A model generated the notes under the pieces. It had not been told where the DNA came from. It was given only the letters and a program-made list of their open reading frames with translations, and did not search any database. A program made the position numbers and the translations under genes. Shown here one piece after another: positions 1 to 6,323 of a stretch of 9,283 bases of DNA. How positions within the stretch are numbered: the first letter of the stretch is position 1; the number at the start of each line of letters is the position of its first letter. The DNA is from Candidatus Bathyarchaeota archaeon (GTDB lineage: Archaea > Thermoproteota > Bathyarchaeia > TCS64 > B23), in assembly GCA_029259285.1 (NCBI GenBank), contig JAPDJB010000026.1, positions 1 through 9,283 on the forward strand. The letters are read 5' to 3'.

Positions 1-221
1 CTGGAGGCTACGCCGATGGCCTCCCCATACTTGATGATCCTCTCCCCCTCCCCTATGTCGGTGAGGGCGATCTTATGGCCGAAGGGGATGGATTCCAGGG
101 CCTCGACATGGATGAGGGCGACCCCCTCATCGGAGATGACTTCCACCCTCTCCCCCTTGGAGGCCTCCGCCAATAGGGTGGCTACGTTGTCTCCCCCATC
201 TATTCTCAGAGCCTTAACCAT
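1..221 (-). CDS. UxaA-family SAF-domain protein (altronate dehydratase / sulfolactate lyase small-subunit type), partial at left edge
   Basis: Translating the minus strand from the ATG at 221 gives 73 residues that stay open to the window edge, so the C-terminus is missing. The pattern is that of the SAF domain at the start of UxaA-type dehydratases: MVKALRIDGGDNVATLL at 1-17, a short strand-turn-strand region, then IPFGHKIALTDI (about 45-56) and IIKYGEAIG (about 62-70). In archaea this domain is often a separate small protein of roughly 90-100 residues, paired with a larger catalytic subunit. Known relatives are altronate/galactarate dehydratases and the SuyA subunit of sulfolactate sulfo-lyase, and the visible part cannot tell these apart. 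The start is supported by GGAGGG six bases upstream. The gene is divergent from the class V aminotransferase. The family is confident; the substrate is unknown. Confidence 0.85.
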   Translation of the reverse strand, partial: MVKALRIDGGDNVATLLAEASKGERVEVISDEGVALIHVEALESIPFGHKIALTDIGEGERIIKYGEAIGVAS

Positions 222-227
222 GTTGAT

Positions 228-233
228 CCCTCC
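228..233 (-). promoter_or_regulatory. Shine-Dalgarno of the UxaA-type SAF gene
   Basis: The minus strand reads GGAGGG, then six bases, then the ATG at 221. This is a near-ideal match to the anti-Shine-Dalgarno end of 16S rRNA and fixes the start. Confidence 0.65.
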
Positions 234-265
234 GTTGAGGCTGCTAATTAATGGTTGTTAGAAAG

Positions 266-277
266 GGTTATTTAGAT
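266..277. promoter_or_regulatory. Putative TATA-like element in the divergent region between the SAF gene and the class V aminotransferase
   Basis: GGTTATTTAGAT is the main AT-rich patch in the short divergent region. Read on the plus strand its centre (about 271) lies about 27 nt before the ATG at 298, the spacing expected for a leaderless archaeal transcript. Read on the minus strand as ATCTAAATAACC it would place a start site near 245 and give the SAF gene a leader of about 24 nt holding its Shine-Dalgarno. One element could serve both genes. A second AT-rich patch (TAATTAAT, 244-251) lies closer to the SAF gene. This rests on position and composition only. Confidence 0.4.
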
Positions 278-297
278 AGGGGGCTATGGGGTGCTGG

Positions 298-1470
298 ATG
301 TCGCCGAGATTTGAGCGGGAGCTCCTCATGATACCTGGCCCCACCATGGCCTCTCCGAGGGTTCTGCGAATCCTCTCGAAGCCGGTTATAAGCCACTGGA
401 GTGAGGAGTTTAAGGAGGCCTTCCTCGAAGCCCTTAGGCTCACCGGGATGCTCTTCCAGACCGAGGGGCATCCCTTCATACTCCCTGGAAGCGGAACCCT
501 CGGGATGGAGGCCGCCATAGCCAACATCGTCGAGCCCGGCGACCGGGTTCTCTGCGTTGAGAACGGCTTCTTCGGTGAGCGTTGGAGCGAGATCGTTGAG
601 GCCCATGGAGGAGTCGTCGACCATCTCCGCTTCGATTGGGGTCAGCCCATAGATCCGAAGCTCGTGGAGGAGAGGCTTCAGGAGGCTGATTATAAGGCCT
701 TCACCGTAGAGCATGTCGAGACCTCGACGGGCGTGGCAAATCCCTTAGAGGAGATTGGGCGCATAGCCCGGGGAACTGACGCCGTATGCATCGTCGACTC
801 CGTCTGCGGCGTAGGCGGAATGCCCCTGAAGATGGATGAGTGGGGCCTCGATCTCTGCCTCACAGGAAGCCAGAAGGCCCTTGGAGCTCCACCTGGATTG
901 GCTCTCCTCTGCCTTAACGATAAGGCTTGGAGCGTCGTTGAGCGCCGTGAGAAGCCCGTGGCCGACTACTTCGCCGACTTGAGGAGGTGGGGGCCTGTGA
1001 TGAGGGATCCAAGCGGCTACTTCGCCACCCCGCCGACGGGTATGATTTTAGGACTCCTCGAGGCTTTGAGGCTCATCTTCGAGGAGGGTTTGGAGAATCG
1101 GTGGAGGAGGCATAGGGCCTTCTCAGAGGCCTTCAGAGCCGGCTTGGAGGCCATAGGCCTGGAGTCCTTCCCAGCGAGGGGCCATGAGGCCCACACCGTC
1201 TCCGTGGCTAAGGTTCCGGAGGGGATCGACGACGCCGAGTTGAGGAGGATTATGAGGGAGAGACATGGAGTCGTCATAGCTGGAGGCCTTGGAAAACTGA
1301 GGGGGAGGATCATTAGGATTGGCCACATGGGATCGGCTACCATCACCGATCTGGCGGCGACGATGTCCAGCTTGGAGATGGCGTTGAAGATCCTCGGCTA
1401 TGAGTTGAGGCTTGGCGCAGGCGTTGGGGCGTTGGAGGAGAGGCTTCTCCCCTATCTTTCTACCCCTTAG
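298..1470 (+). CDS. Class V PLP-dependent aminotransferase, alanine/serine-glyoxylate aminotransferase type
   Basis: A full-length fold-type I enzyme (390 residues from this start). It should transfer an amino group from alanine or serine to glyoxylate, pyruvate or a related 2-oxo acid in the cytosol. Visible family marks, numbered from the ATG at 298, are LLMIPGPT near the N-terminus, PGSGT (63-67) for cofactor phosphate contact, VDSVCGVGG (166-174) with the PLP-pyridine aspartate, TGSQKALGAPPG (189-200) with the Schiff-base lysine K193, and RIIRIGHMG (337-345) with the carboxylate-binding arginine. An in-frame ATG at 286 would add four residues. I prefer 298 because a TATA-like box lies about 27 nt upstream, GGGGTG lies just ahead, and relatives begin close to the IPGPT motif. 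The 3' end overlaps the convergent synthetase gene by 11 nt. Aspartate- or phosphonate-using relatives share this fold, so the substrate is not certain. Confidence 0.9.
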   Translation: MSPRFERELLMIPGPTMASPRVLRILSKPVISHWSEEFKEAFLEALRLTGMLFQTEGHPFILPGSGTLGMEAAIANIVEPGDRVLCVENGFFGERWSEIVEAHGGVVDHLRFDWGQPIDPKLVEERLQEADYKAFTVEHVETSTGVANPLEEIGRIARGTDAVCIVDSVCGVGGMPLKMDEWGLDLCLTGSQKALGAPPGLALLCLNDKAWSVVERREKPVADYFADLRRWGPVMRDPSGYFATPPTGMILGLLEALRLIFEEGLENRWRRHRAFSEAFRAGLEAIGLESFPARGHEAHTVSVAKVPEGIDDAELRRIMRERHGVVIAGGLGKLRGRIIRIGHMGSATITDLAATMSSLEMALKILGYELRLGAGVGALEERLLPYLSTP

Positions 1471-2179
1471 CCCTCTCTAGGATGACCCTCGCATCTACGA
1501 TCTTCGCTCCCTTCTCGTAGACCATTATGGGGTTTAGGTCTAGCTCCTTTATCTCGGGGATATCCATCAGCATCTCAGAGGTTTTAAGGAGGATCTCTAT
1601 CAGGGCCTCCTTATCGGCCTTGGGCATGCCTCTAGCCCCCTCAAGGATCCTGTAGGCCTTGATCTCCCCTATCATCTCCTCGGCGTCGACGCGTTCTATG
1701 GGGACTAATCTGAAGGAGACGTCTCTGAGTATCTCGACGAAGATCCCTCCGAGGCCGAACATGATGGTGGGGCCGAAGGTTGGATCCTTAATGGCTCCCA
1801 CGATGACCTCCGTTGAGCTGGGCGCCATCTCCTGGACGAGGATCCCCTCGATGACGGCTCCTGGAACCTTAGCCTTCATGTTTTCATGTATCCTCCAATA
1901 GGCCTCCCTAATCTCCTCCTCATCTCTGAGATTTAGGATGACTCCCCCAACATCGGATTTGTGGAGAACCTGCAGTGAGATCACCTTCAGGACTATGGGG
2001 AATCCAATTCTCCTCGCGGCCTCCACGGCCTCATCCTCCGATTTAGCTACCTCAAATCTGGTGACGGGCAGCCCATATAGGGCGCAGAGCCTCTTAGCCT
2101 CAGGCTCTAGGAGGAAGCATCGATCCTCCTCCCTCGCCTTTGAGATGATCTTCTCGGCCTCACCCTTCATCGTGGACAC
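1460..2179 (-). CDS. acdB: ADP-forming acetate/acyl-CoA synthetase, beta subunit (ATP-grasp)
   Basis: The 239-residue product matches the length of separate archaeal AcdB subunits. With an alpha subunit it converts acyl-CoA + ADP + Pi to acid + CoA + ATP, the ATP-yielding last step of peptide or pyruvate fermentation in many archaea. Visible are the start of an ATP-grasp domain (LLEPEAKRLCALYGLPV, 23-39), the HKSDVGG motif (73-79) whose histidine corresponds to the beta-subunit histidine implicated in phosphoryl transfer in the Korarchaeum enzyme, the glycine-rich FGPTIMFGLGGIFVE (135-149), and ELDLNPIMV (212-220) near the C-terminus. The residue after VIS, usually proline in this family, is leucine here. 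No alpha subunit (CoA-binding domain) is in the window; in Pyrococcus the two genes also lie apart. The start is GTG at 2179, with AGGAG only three bases ahead; the in-frame ATG at 2170 is a real alternative. The preferred acyl-CoA is unknown. Confidence 0.9.
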   Translation of the reverse strand: MSTMKGEAEKIISKAREEDRCFLLEPEAKRLCALYGLPVTRFEVAKSEDEAVEAARRIGFPIVLKVISLQVLHKSDVGGVILNLRDEEEIREAYWRIHENMKAKVPGAVIEGILVQEMAPSSTEVIVGAIKDPTFGPTIMFGLGGIFVEILRDVSFRLVPIERVDAEEMIGEIKAYRILEGARGMPKADKEALIEILLKTSEMLMDIPEIKELDLNPIMVYEKGAKIVDARVILERAKG

Positions 2180-2201
2180 CGGCTCCTATACTCTCCGGCT
2201 T

Positions 2202-2219
2202 CTAGGCTTTAAAGTTTAG
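2202..2219. promoter_or_regulatory. Symmetric TATA-like element between acdB and the divergent membrane-protein gene
   Basis: CTAGGCTTTAAAGTTTAG contains the perfect palindrome CTTTAAAG (2207-2214), and seven of nine half-site positions are symmetric. Its centre is about 30 nt from the ATG at 2240 on the plus strand and about 31 nt from the GTG at 2179 on the minus strand. It is therefore well placed as a TATA box for either or both genes, or as an operator. A second TATA-like string, CTTATATG (2235-2242), lies about 32 nt before the in-frame ATG at 2270. This is inference from position. Confidence 0.4.
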
Positions 2220-2239
2220 AGTCTCATCGAGAGGCTTAT

Positions 2240-4483
2240 ATGAGTAGGGATTTCACTCATGGCAGAGCCATGAGGAAGCTCTTAGCCTATCCCCTCTGCG
2301 TTCTATTGGCCTTCACCCTCGGCTATCTACTCCTACATCCAACCTTAAGGATGATAGCTGACTGGCTAAGCCCCCTCTTAGGCTCATCATCTCTCACCCT
2401 CATAGTCTCAGCCTACCTCACCTTCGGAGACCCCCTAGCCTATAGGGGGATTCTACTCATCTGGGTGTTAACCGGCATCCTCTGCGGAGTCATCATCCGC
2501 AGGAGGCTGGGCGGCGTCTACACAGCCGTGGGCATCTACTCCACCATCTCAGCCTTCATGGGCCTATCCCTCTACAACATCATCCAGAGGGCTCGGGAAC
2601 TCGGCCTCATGGAGGGTGAGGGAGACCTCCTCACCATGATTCCACCCCTACCAAGGGGTTTGACCATCGCCCATCTCATGGAGGCTCCGATAATCGGCCC
2701 CCTCATAGAGAGGATTACAGCCCTCATGGCTGGTGGTATGCCCTCCATGGAGTCCATGAGGGAGTTCCTATCGATGTTGATCACCGACGTTCTCTCCCCC
2801 ATCCTCATCGCCTCCGCCGAGAACACCGTCATCCTCGCCGTATCAACCCTCATCGGGGTGGAGGTGGGGAGGCTGCTGGAGAAACCCCTCAAACCAGTCT
2901 CAGAAACCCTCAGGAATAGCCTGAGGGGTGAAGCCGCCGCGGCCCTCATATTGATGCTATTCCTCCCCTCAGCTTCGATTCAGGGTCAGGGGGAGGGAAT
3001 CTATGTGGAGAATCTCATCGGCATCGCCGACGACTTTGGAAGAGGCTACATAGTGGCCCTCTTCCTCGACTCCGATCTCTCCATCGGGGATATCAGTCTC
3101 CAAAGCCCTGAGGCTGAGGGCCTCCTCGCCTCAGTGGTCATCACCCATGAAGGCCTCATAGACTTACTAGGGGAGATGATGAAGGGCGGCGAAATGGAGC
3201 TGGGGGGCTTCACCCCCTCCTCCCTCATGGAACTCGCCCCGCCGACGCTTCTCCTCAACATCTACCTCGACACACCCCTGGAGGTGGCGGAGGAGCGCTC
3301 CTCATCGATAGCCTCAGCCTTCTCCAAACAGCTCGACATCGATTTCCACCAGCTCCTCTCCCTCGAGAAGGAGCTTAACACAACAGAGGGGCCTAGACGG
3401 ATACATCTCGTCATCTACACCTCCTCCGCCGATATCGATGAGCTGACTGGGGAGTATCTCAGCCTCATCCCATCAAGTAGAGGTGGACTGGCTGAGGCTG
3501 TCACCGAGTCCTATAAGGCTGGAAGGCTGAGCGAATCCGACGGCATCCTCTTCTACGCAGGAATCATCAACCCCTTGACGCTCATCCAATACCTCCCTAT
3601 CGAGCAGATGGAGACCCTAAACCTGACGGATCTCATCCTCCCCAGGGTTGAGGGAGGCATAGGGGTGTCAGGCCTCATAGGCTACTGGAGGAGGGGCGTC
3701 CACTCCCCACCTGATAGGCATACGCTGAGCCTCAGCGATCTCCTCGGCGTGGAGAGCGTCTCCTTCTCCCCAGACGCCGAGGCGTCAAATCTCCTCATCC
3801 TCATCCTAAACACCACCATCGGCGCCCCCATCTATGGCAAACTCTACACCACTCTACCTCTCAAGCATCCGCCGGCTGGAATGGTGGTTGAGACCCTACC
3901 CCAGGGCGTCTCCATCCCCACCTCCGCCCTCTCAGCCACCTTCGAGGCATCCCTTCCACCGGAGATAAGGGTCATCAAAACAGTCTCGCCAACCATCGTG
4001 GATCCAGCGGAGGAGGTGACGGTCACGGTCACAATAGAGAATCTGGGAGACGAAACGATAGAGGCGGTTCAACTCAACGACTCCCAGACCGCCCAATACT
4101 ACCCCGTAAGCCTCCAGCTTTCAGGCTCCACAGCTGAGGTTTGGGGGGGCATAGAGCCAGGCGGATCTAGGAGTATCACCTATAGATTGACGCCGAGGGC
4201 TGGGGGCATCTACACCCTAAGTCCAGCCGTTGTCAGGTATAGATGGAGAGGTGAGACATATCTCGCCTTCTCCGAATCCGTGGAGTTCAGGGTGAGGCAG
4301 CCTCCACCCCACGCCATAATCATCGATATGCTCATGGGCCTATGGATGGATGCTGCGAGAATCCTCGACATCCTCGTCCAGGGGAGGGGTACACAGCTTA
4401 TGCAGCTCATCACCGTTGTGGTCGTAATACTCCTCGCCGTCCAGGAGGCTCGAAACATTAGGAAGTGGCTTAGGGGGGAATAG
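2240..4483 (+). CDS. Large membrane protein of unknown function with a C-terminal CARDB/DUF11-like beta-sandwich and membrane anchor
   Basis: I do not recognise a named family for this 747-residue protein. Hydrophobic segments lie at about 14-33, 44-62, 69-87, 92-114, 180-208 and 231-245, so the first third is a membrane bundle. An amphipathic stretch around 115-180 interrupts it. Residues about 250-565 form a long soluble region of alternating strands and helices with no motif I can name. Residues about 572-688 look like an immunoglobulin-like beta-sandwich of the CARDB/DUF11/BatD type, with alternating hydrophobic strands and the turn IENLGDETIEAVQL. A final helix (about 719-735) is followed by basic ARNIRKWLRGE, predicting a cytoplasmic C-terminus and placing the middle region outside the cell. 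The ATG at 2240 has GAGG five bases ahead. The ATG at 2270 is an alternative, with CTTATATG about 32 nt upstream, and would start at MRKLLAYPLC. A cell-envelope or surface role is likely, but the function is unknown. Its mRNA is unusually C-rich. Confidence 0.8.
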   Translation: MSRDFTHGRAMRKLLAYPLCVLLAFTLGYLLLHPTLRMIADWLSPLLGSSSLTLIVSAYLTFGDPLAYRGILLIWVLTGILCGVIIRRRLGGVYTAVGIYSTISAFMGLSLYNIIQRARELGLMEGEGDLLTMIPPLPRGLTIAHLMEAPIIGPLIERITALMAGGMPSMESMREFLSMLITDVLSPILIASAENTVILAVSTLIGVEVGRLLEKPLKPVSETLRNSLRGEAAAALILMLFLPSASIQGQGEGIYVENLIGIADDFGRGYIVALFLDSDLSIGDISLQSPEAEGLLASVVITHEGLIDLLGEMMKGGEMELGGFTPSSLMELAPPTLLLNIYLDTPLEVAEERSSSIASAFSKQLDIDFHQLLSLEKELNTTEGPRRIHLVIYTSSADIDELTGEYLSLIPSSRGGLAEAVTESYKAGRLSESDGILFYAGIINPLTLIQYLPIEQMETLNLTDLILPRVEGGIGVSGLIGYWRRGVHSPPDRHTLSLSDLLGVESVSFSPDAEASNLLILILNTTIGAPIYGKLYTTLPLKHPPAGMVVETLPQGVSIPTSALSATFEASLPPEIRVIKTVSPTIVDPAEEVTVTVTIENLGDETIEAVQLNDSQTAQYYPVSLQLSGSTAEVWGGIEPGGSRSITYRLTPRAGGIYTLSPAVVRYRWRGETYLAFSESVEFRVRQPPPHAIIIDMLMGLWMDAARILDILVQGRGTQLMQLITVVVVILLAVQEARNIRKWLRGE

Positions 4484-4492
4484 TTGGCCTTT

Positions 4493-4861
4493 CTATGCCT
4501 CCATCTCCCGATGCTCCCTCAATCTCTCCCTAAGCCACCTCGCCACCTCCTTTAGAAGCGGGTTAGGTGTCGCCAGGACTGGAACCTCCCTAGCGCCGAC
4601 TCTTAGTATGGGTCGGTAATCAGGCATCTCGGCGTAGAGGAGGCTCGCCCAGTAGATGCGCCCCCTCATACGCTCCTTCAGGAGCTCCTTTGTGTTGAAG
4701 GGGAGTGGGACATGGTGGAAGGCTATCCCCTCAGCCCAGTTTAGGACGACTGGTCTGCCAGCCTCTATGAGGAGGGCGCAGACCTCAGCCAGCTCCTGCA
4801 GGGTGTATTCCACCATCTCTAGGATGATGAGCTCCTTAGCCGGCATGTAGGTGATCTTCAC
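4493..4861 (-). CDS. Small conserved-looking protein of unknown function, translationally coupled to the class III aminotransferase
   Basis: The 122-residue product matches no family I recognise. It starts with a predicted strand (KITYMPAKELIILEMVEYT), then a helix (about 20-35), a strand around VVLNW (38-42), a loop with AEGIAFHHVPLPF (43-55), a basic helix (about 58-67), and a C-terminal helix (about 101-120) rich in R and E. It has no signal peptide, membrane helix or cysteine pair; a compact cytosolic alpha/beta protein is likely. The GTG start overlaps the upstream aminotransferase stop as GTGA, and GAGGGG lies six bases before the start, so translational coupling is probable. The 3' end faces the membrane-protein gene with a 9-nt gap. 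Coupling and a well-formed ribosome binding site argue that it is real. Its job could be tied to the aminotransferase or its substrate, but nothing shows how. Confidence 0.7.
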   Translation of the reverse strand: MKITYMPAKELIILEMVEYTLQELAEVCALLIEAGRPVVLNWAEGIAFHHVPLPFNTKELLKERMRGRIYWASLLYAEMPDYRPILRVGAREVPVLATPNPLLKEVARWLRERLREHREMEA

Positions 4862-6216
4862 ATCGATCCCCTCAGCTCCCTCTCCACCTCGTCTATGGAT
4901 TTGTAGAGTCTATCAATGATCTCGTCAACCTCGCCGTGGTCGACGATGAGGGGTGGAGCCACCTGTATGTGGTCGCCCCTAACCCCATCTACGGTTCCAG
5001 AGCCTGGATATATGAGGAGGCCATTCCTCAGGCAGGCCTCGTAAACCCTCCTGTGAACCCTCTTCTCGGGTGGAAAAGGCTTCTTAGATTCCCGATCGGC
5101 GACGAACTCTATGCCCGCGAAGAGTCCTAGGCCTCGGACATCGCCGACGATGCCATAATCATAGAGGTCTTGAAGCCTCCTCAGTAGATGTCTCCCCATC
5201 TCCGCCGCCCTCTCTACGAGGTTGTGTCTCTCGATATACTCCATCACAGCCAATCCGACGGCACAGGCGACGGGATGCCCCGTATAGGTGTGGCCGTGGA
5301 AGAAAGGGTTCCTAAAAGCCTCATAGACCCTCTCAGATGCGACGGCGGCTCCAAGGGGTATGTAGCCGCTGGATAGGCCCTTAGCCACAGCCATTATGTC
5401 AGGCTCAACGCCGTAGTGCTCGAGGGCGAAGCGTCTACCGGTTCTGCCGAAGCCCGTCATCACCTCATCGGCGATGAACAGAACCCCATAGCGATCACAG
5501 ATCTCCCTGATTATCTTGAAGTAGTCCTCAGGCGCTGGAACGGTTCCTAGGGTGGCTCCCACAACCGGCTCGGCGATGAAGGCTGAGACATACTCGGGGC
5601 CAACAGCCTCTATGGCCGATTCGAGGGCCCAGGCACATTCGAGGCTGCAGCTTTCAGGGGTCTTGCCGAACCAGCATCGATAGCAGTAGGCAGGTGGTAT
5701 ATGGGGGAAGTTTAGCAGCATGGGTGTGTAGAGCCTCCTCCTCTTGATGTTCCCAGACATCGATAGGGCTCCGAGGGTGTTTCCGTGATAGCTCTGCCAT
5801 CGAGCGATCACCTTATACCTGCCCCGCTCGCCTCGCTCTAGGTGGTATTGCCTCGCCATCTTGGCGGCTGACTCCGTGGCCTCCGAGCCTCCGGAGCAGA
5901 AGAAGACCCGTGTGAGGCTTGGAGGCGTGAACTCTGCGAGCTTCTCGGCGCATCTCACGACGACCTCAACCGAGTGGTGGAAGCTGTGGGCGAAGGGGAG
6001 CCTCTCAAACTGCTTTAGGGCTGCCTCCCAAATTTCCCTTACGCCGTAGCCTATGTTCACGCAGATGGGGCCTGAACTCCCATCGATGTATCTGTTGCCG
6101 GCCTCATCCCATACGTAGATGCCCTCCCCCCTCACCAGCTTCAATAGTGGGCCGACACCCCTGGAGAAGAGCCTCGTCTCAACGGGGTCTAAGAAGGGTT
6201 TTCCATCCACAGTCAT
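4858..6216 (-). CDS. Class III PLP-dependent aminotransferase (omega-aminotransferase type, pyruvate or 2-oxoglutarate linked)
   Basis: A full-length (452-residue) class III aminotransferase of the group covering beta-alanine/taurine-pyruvate, 4-aminobutyrate and AGXT2-type alanine-glyoxylate enzymes. Numbered from the ATG at 6216, marks are FCSGGSEATESAAKMAR (106-122) for PLP phosphate, SYHGNT (142-147), IADEVMTGFGRTG (248-260) with the PLP aspartate D250, AVAKGLSSGYIPLGA (276-290) with the Schiff-base lysine K279, and HGHTYTGHPVA (307-317). A cysteine quartet, CYRCWFGKTPESCSLEC (178-194), sits between the small and large parts of the fold. I recall similar cysteine-rich inserts in related bacterial aminotransferases, but not a proven metal role. 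TTG at 6219 is a possible start; ATG at 6216 is preferred, with a TATA-like box about 28 nt upstream and no Shine-Dalgarno, which suggests a leaderless mRNA. The donor amine cannot be decided from sequence. Confidence 0.9.
   Translation of the reverse strand: MTVDGKPFLDPVETRLFSRGVGPLLKLVRGEGIYVWDEAGNRYIDGSSGPICVNIGYGVREIWEAALKQFERLPFAHSFHHSVEVVVRCAEKLAEFTPPSLTRVFFCSGGSEATESAAKMARQYHLERGERGRYKVIARWQSYHGNTLGALSMSGNIKRRRLYTPMLLNFPHIPPAYCYRCWFGKTPESCSLECAWALESAIEAVGPEYVSAFIAEPVVGATLGTVPAPEDYFKIIREICDRYGVLFIADEVMTGFGRTGRRFALEHYGVEPDIMAVAKGLSSGYIPLGAAVASERVYEAFRNPFFHGHTYTGHPVACAVGLAVMEYIERHNLVERAAEMGRHLLRRLQDLYDYGIVGDVRGLGLFAGIEFVADRESKKPFPPEKRVHRRVYEACLRNGLLIYPGSGTVDGVRGDHIQVAPPLIVDHGEVDEIIDRLYKSIDEVERELRGSM
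4868..4873 (-). promoter_or_regulatory. Shine-Dalgarno deciding the GTG start at 4861
   Basis: The minus strand reads GAGGGG, six bases, then GTG. The site lies inside the last codons of the aminotransferase gene and supports the GTG at 4861 over the later in-frame ATG at 4846. Confidence 0.5.
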
Positions 6217-6240
6217 CAAAGCCTGATATGGTTGAAGTTC

Positions 6241-6248
6241 TCTTAAAG
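6241..6248 (-). promoter_or_regulatory. Putative TATA box of the class III aminotransferase operon
   Basis: On the minus strand CTTTAAGA is preceded by CTCAC and centred about 28 nt before the ATG at 6216. There is no Shine-Dalgarno before that ATG, so promoter and start fit a leaderless transcript. This suggests the aminotransferase and small protein can be transcribed separately from the Etf-dehydrogenase genes. Confidence 0.45.
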
Positions 6249-6252
6249 GTGA

Positions 6253-6262
6253 GGCTGCAGCC
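6253..6262. repeat. Perfect 10-bp palindrome GGCTGCAGCC next to the aminotransferase TATA-like box
   Basis: GGCTGCAGCC is fully self-complementary and lies about 5 bp upstream of the TATA-like box, where a transcription factor would bind. GGCTGC can also pair with GCAGCC at 6271-6276. It could be an operator or chance in GC-rich DNA. Confidence 0.35.
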
Positions 6263-6287
6263 CCCGTCAGGCAGCCCTATGGGTCTA

Positions 6288-6306
6288 TCCATCGACAGTC
6301 GATGGA
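6288..6306. repeat. Perfect inverted repeat (9-bp arms, 1-nt spacer) after the dehydrogenase stop
   Basis: TCCATCGAC-A-GTCGATGGA is a perfect inverted repeat, beginning 17 bp beyond the stop of the GlcD-type gene and about 40 bp upstream of the next gene's TATA-like box. As RNA it could form an 8-bp stem with a CAG loop. As DNA it is a plausible dimer operator. No T-run follows on the minus strand, so it does not look like a classical terminator. Confidence 0.5.
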
Positions 6307-6323
6307 GGTCTCCAGCGCCGCTG

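Noticed and set aside
16..261. An 81-codon open frame on the plus strand
   Set aside because: Antisense to the UxaA-type SAF gene, which has both a family match and a Shine-Dalgarno.
268..714. A 148-codon open frame on the minus strand
   Set aside because: Antisense to the N-terminal part of the class V aminotransferase, whose cofactor motifs are clear; the translation has no recognisable domain.
2572..2949. A minus-strand open frame opposite the membrane protein
   Set aside because: The plus-strand frame is open for 747 codons with coherent hydrophobic helices, and the antisense translation has no family pattern.
6288..6306. The inverted repeat as an intrinsic terminator
   Set aside because: No run of T follows it on the minus strand and the loop would be only three bases, so a terminator is not supported; an operator or other hairpin remains possible.
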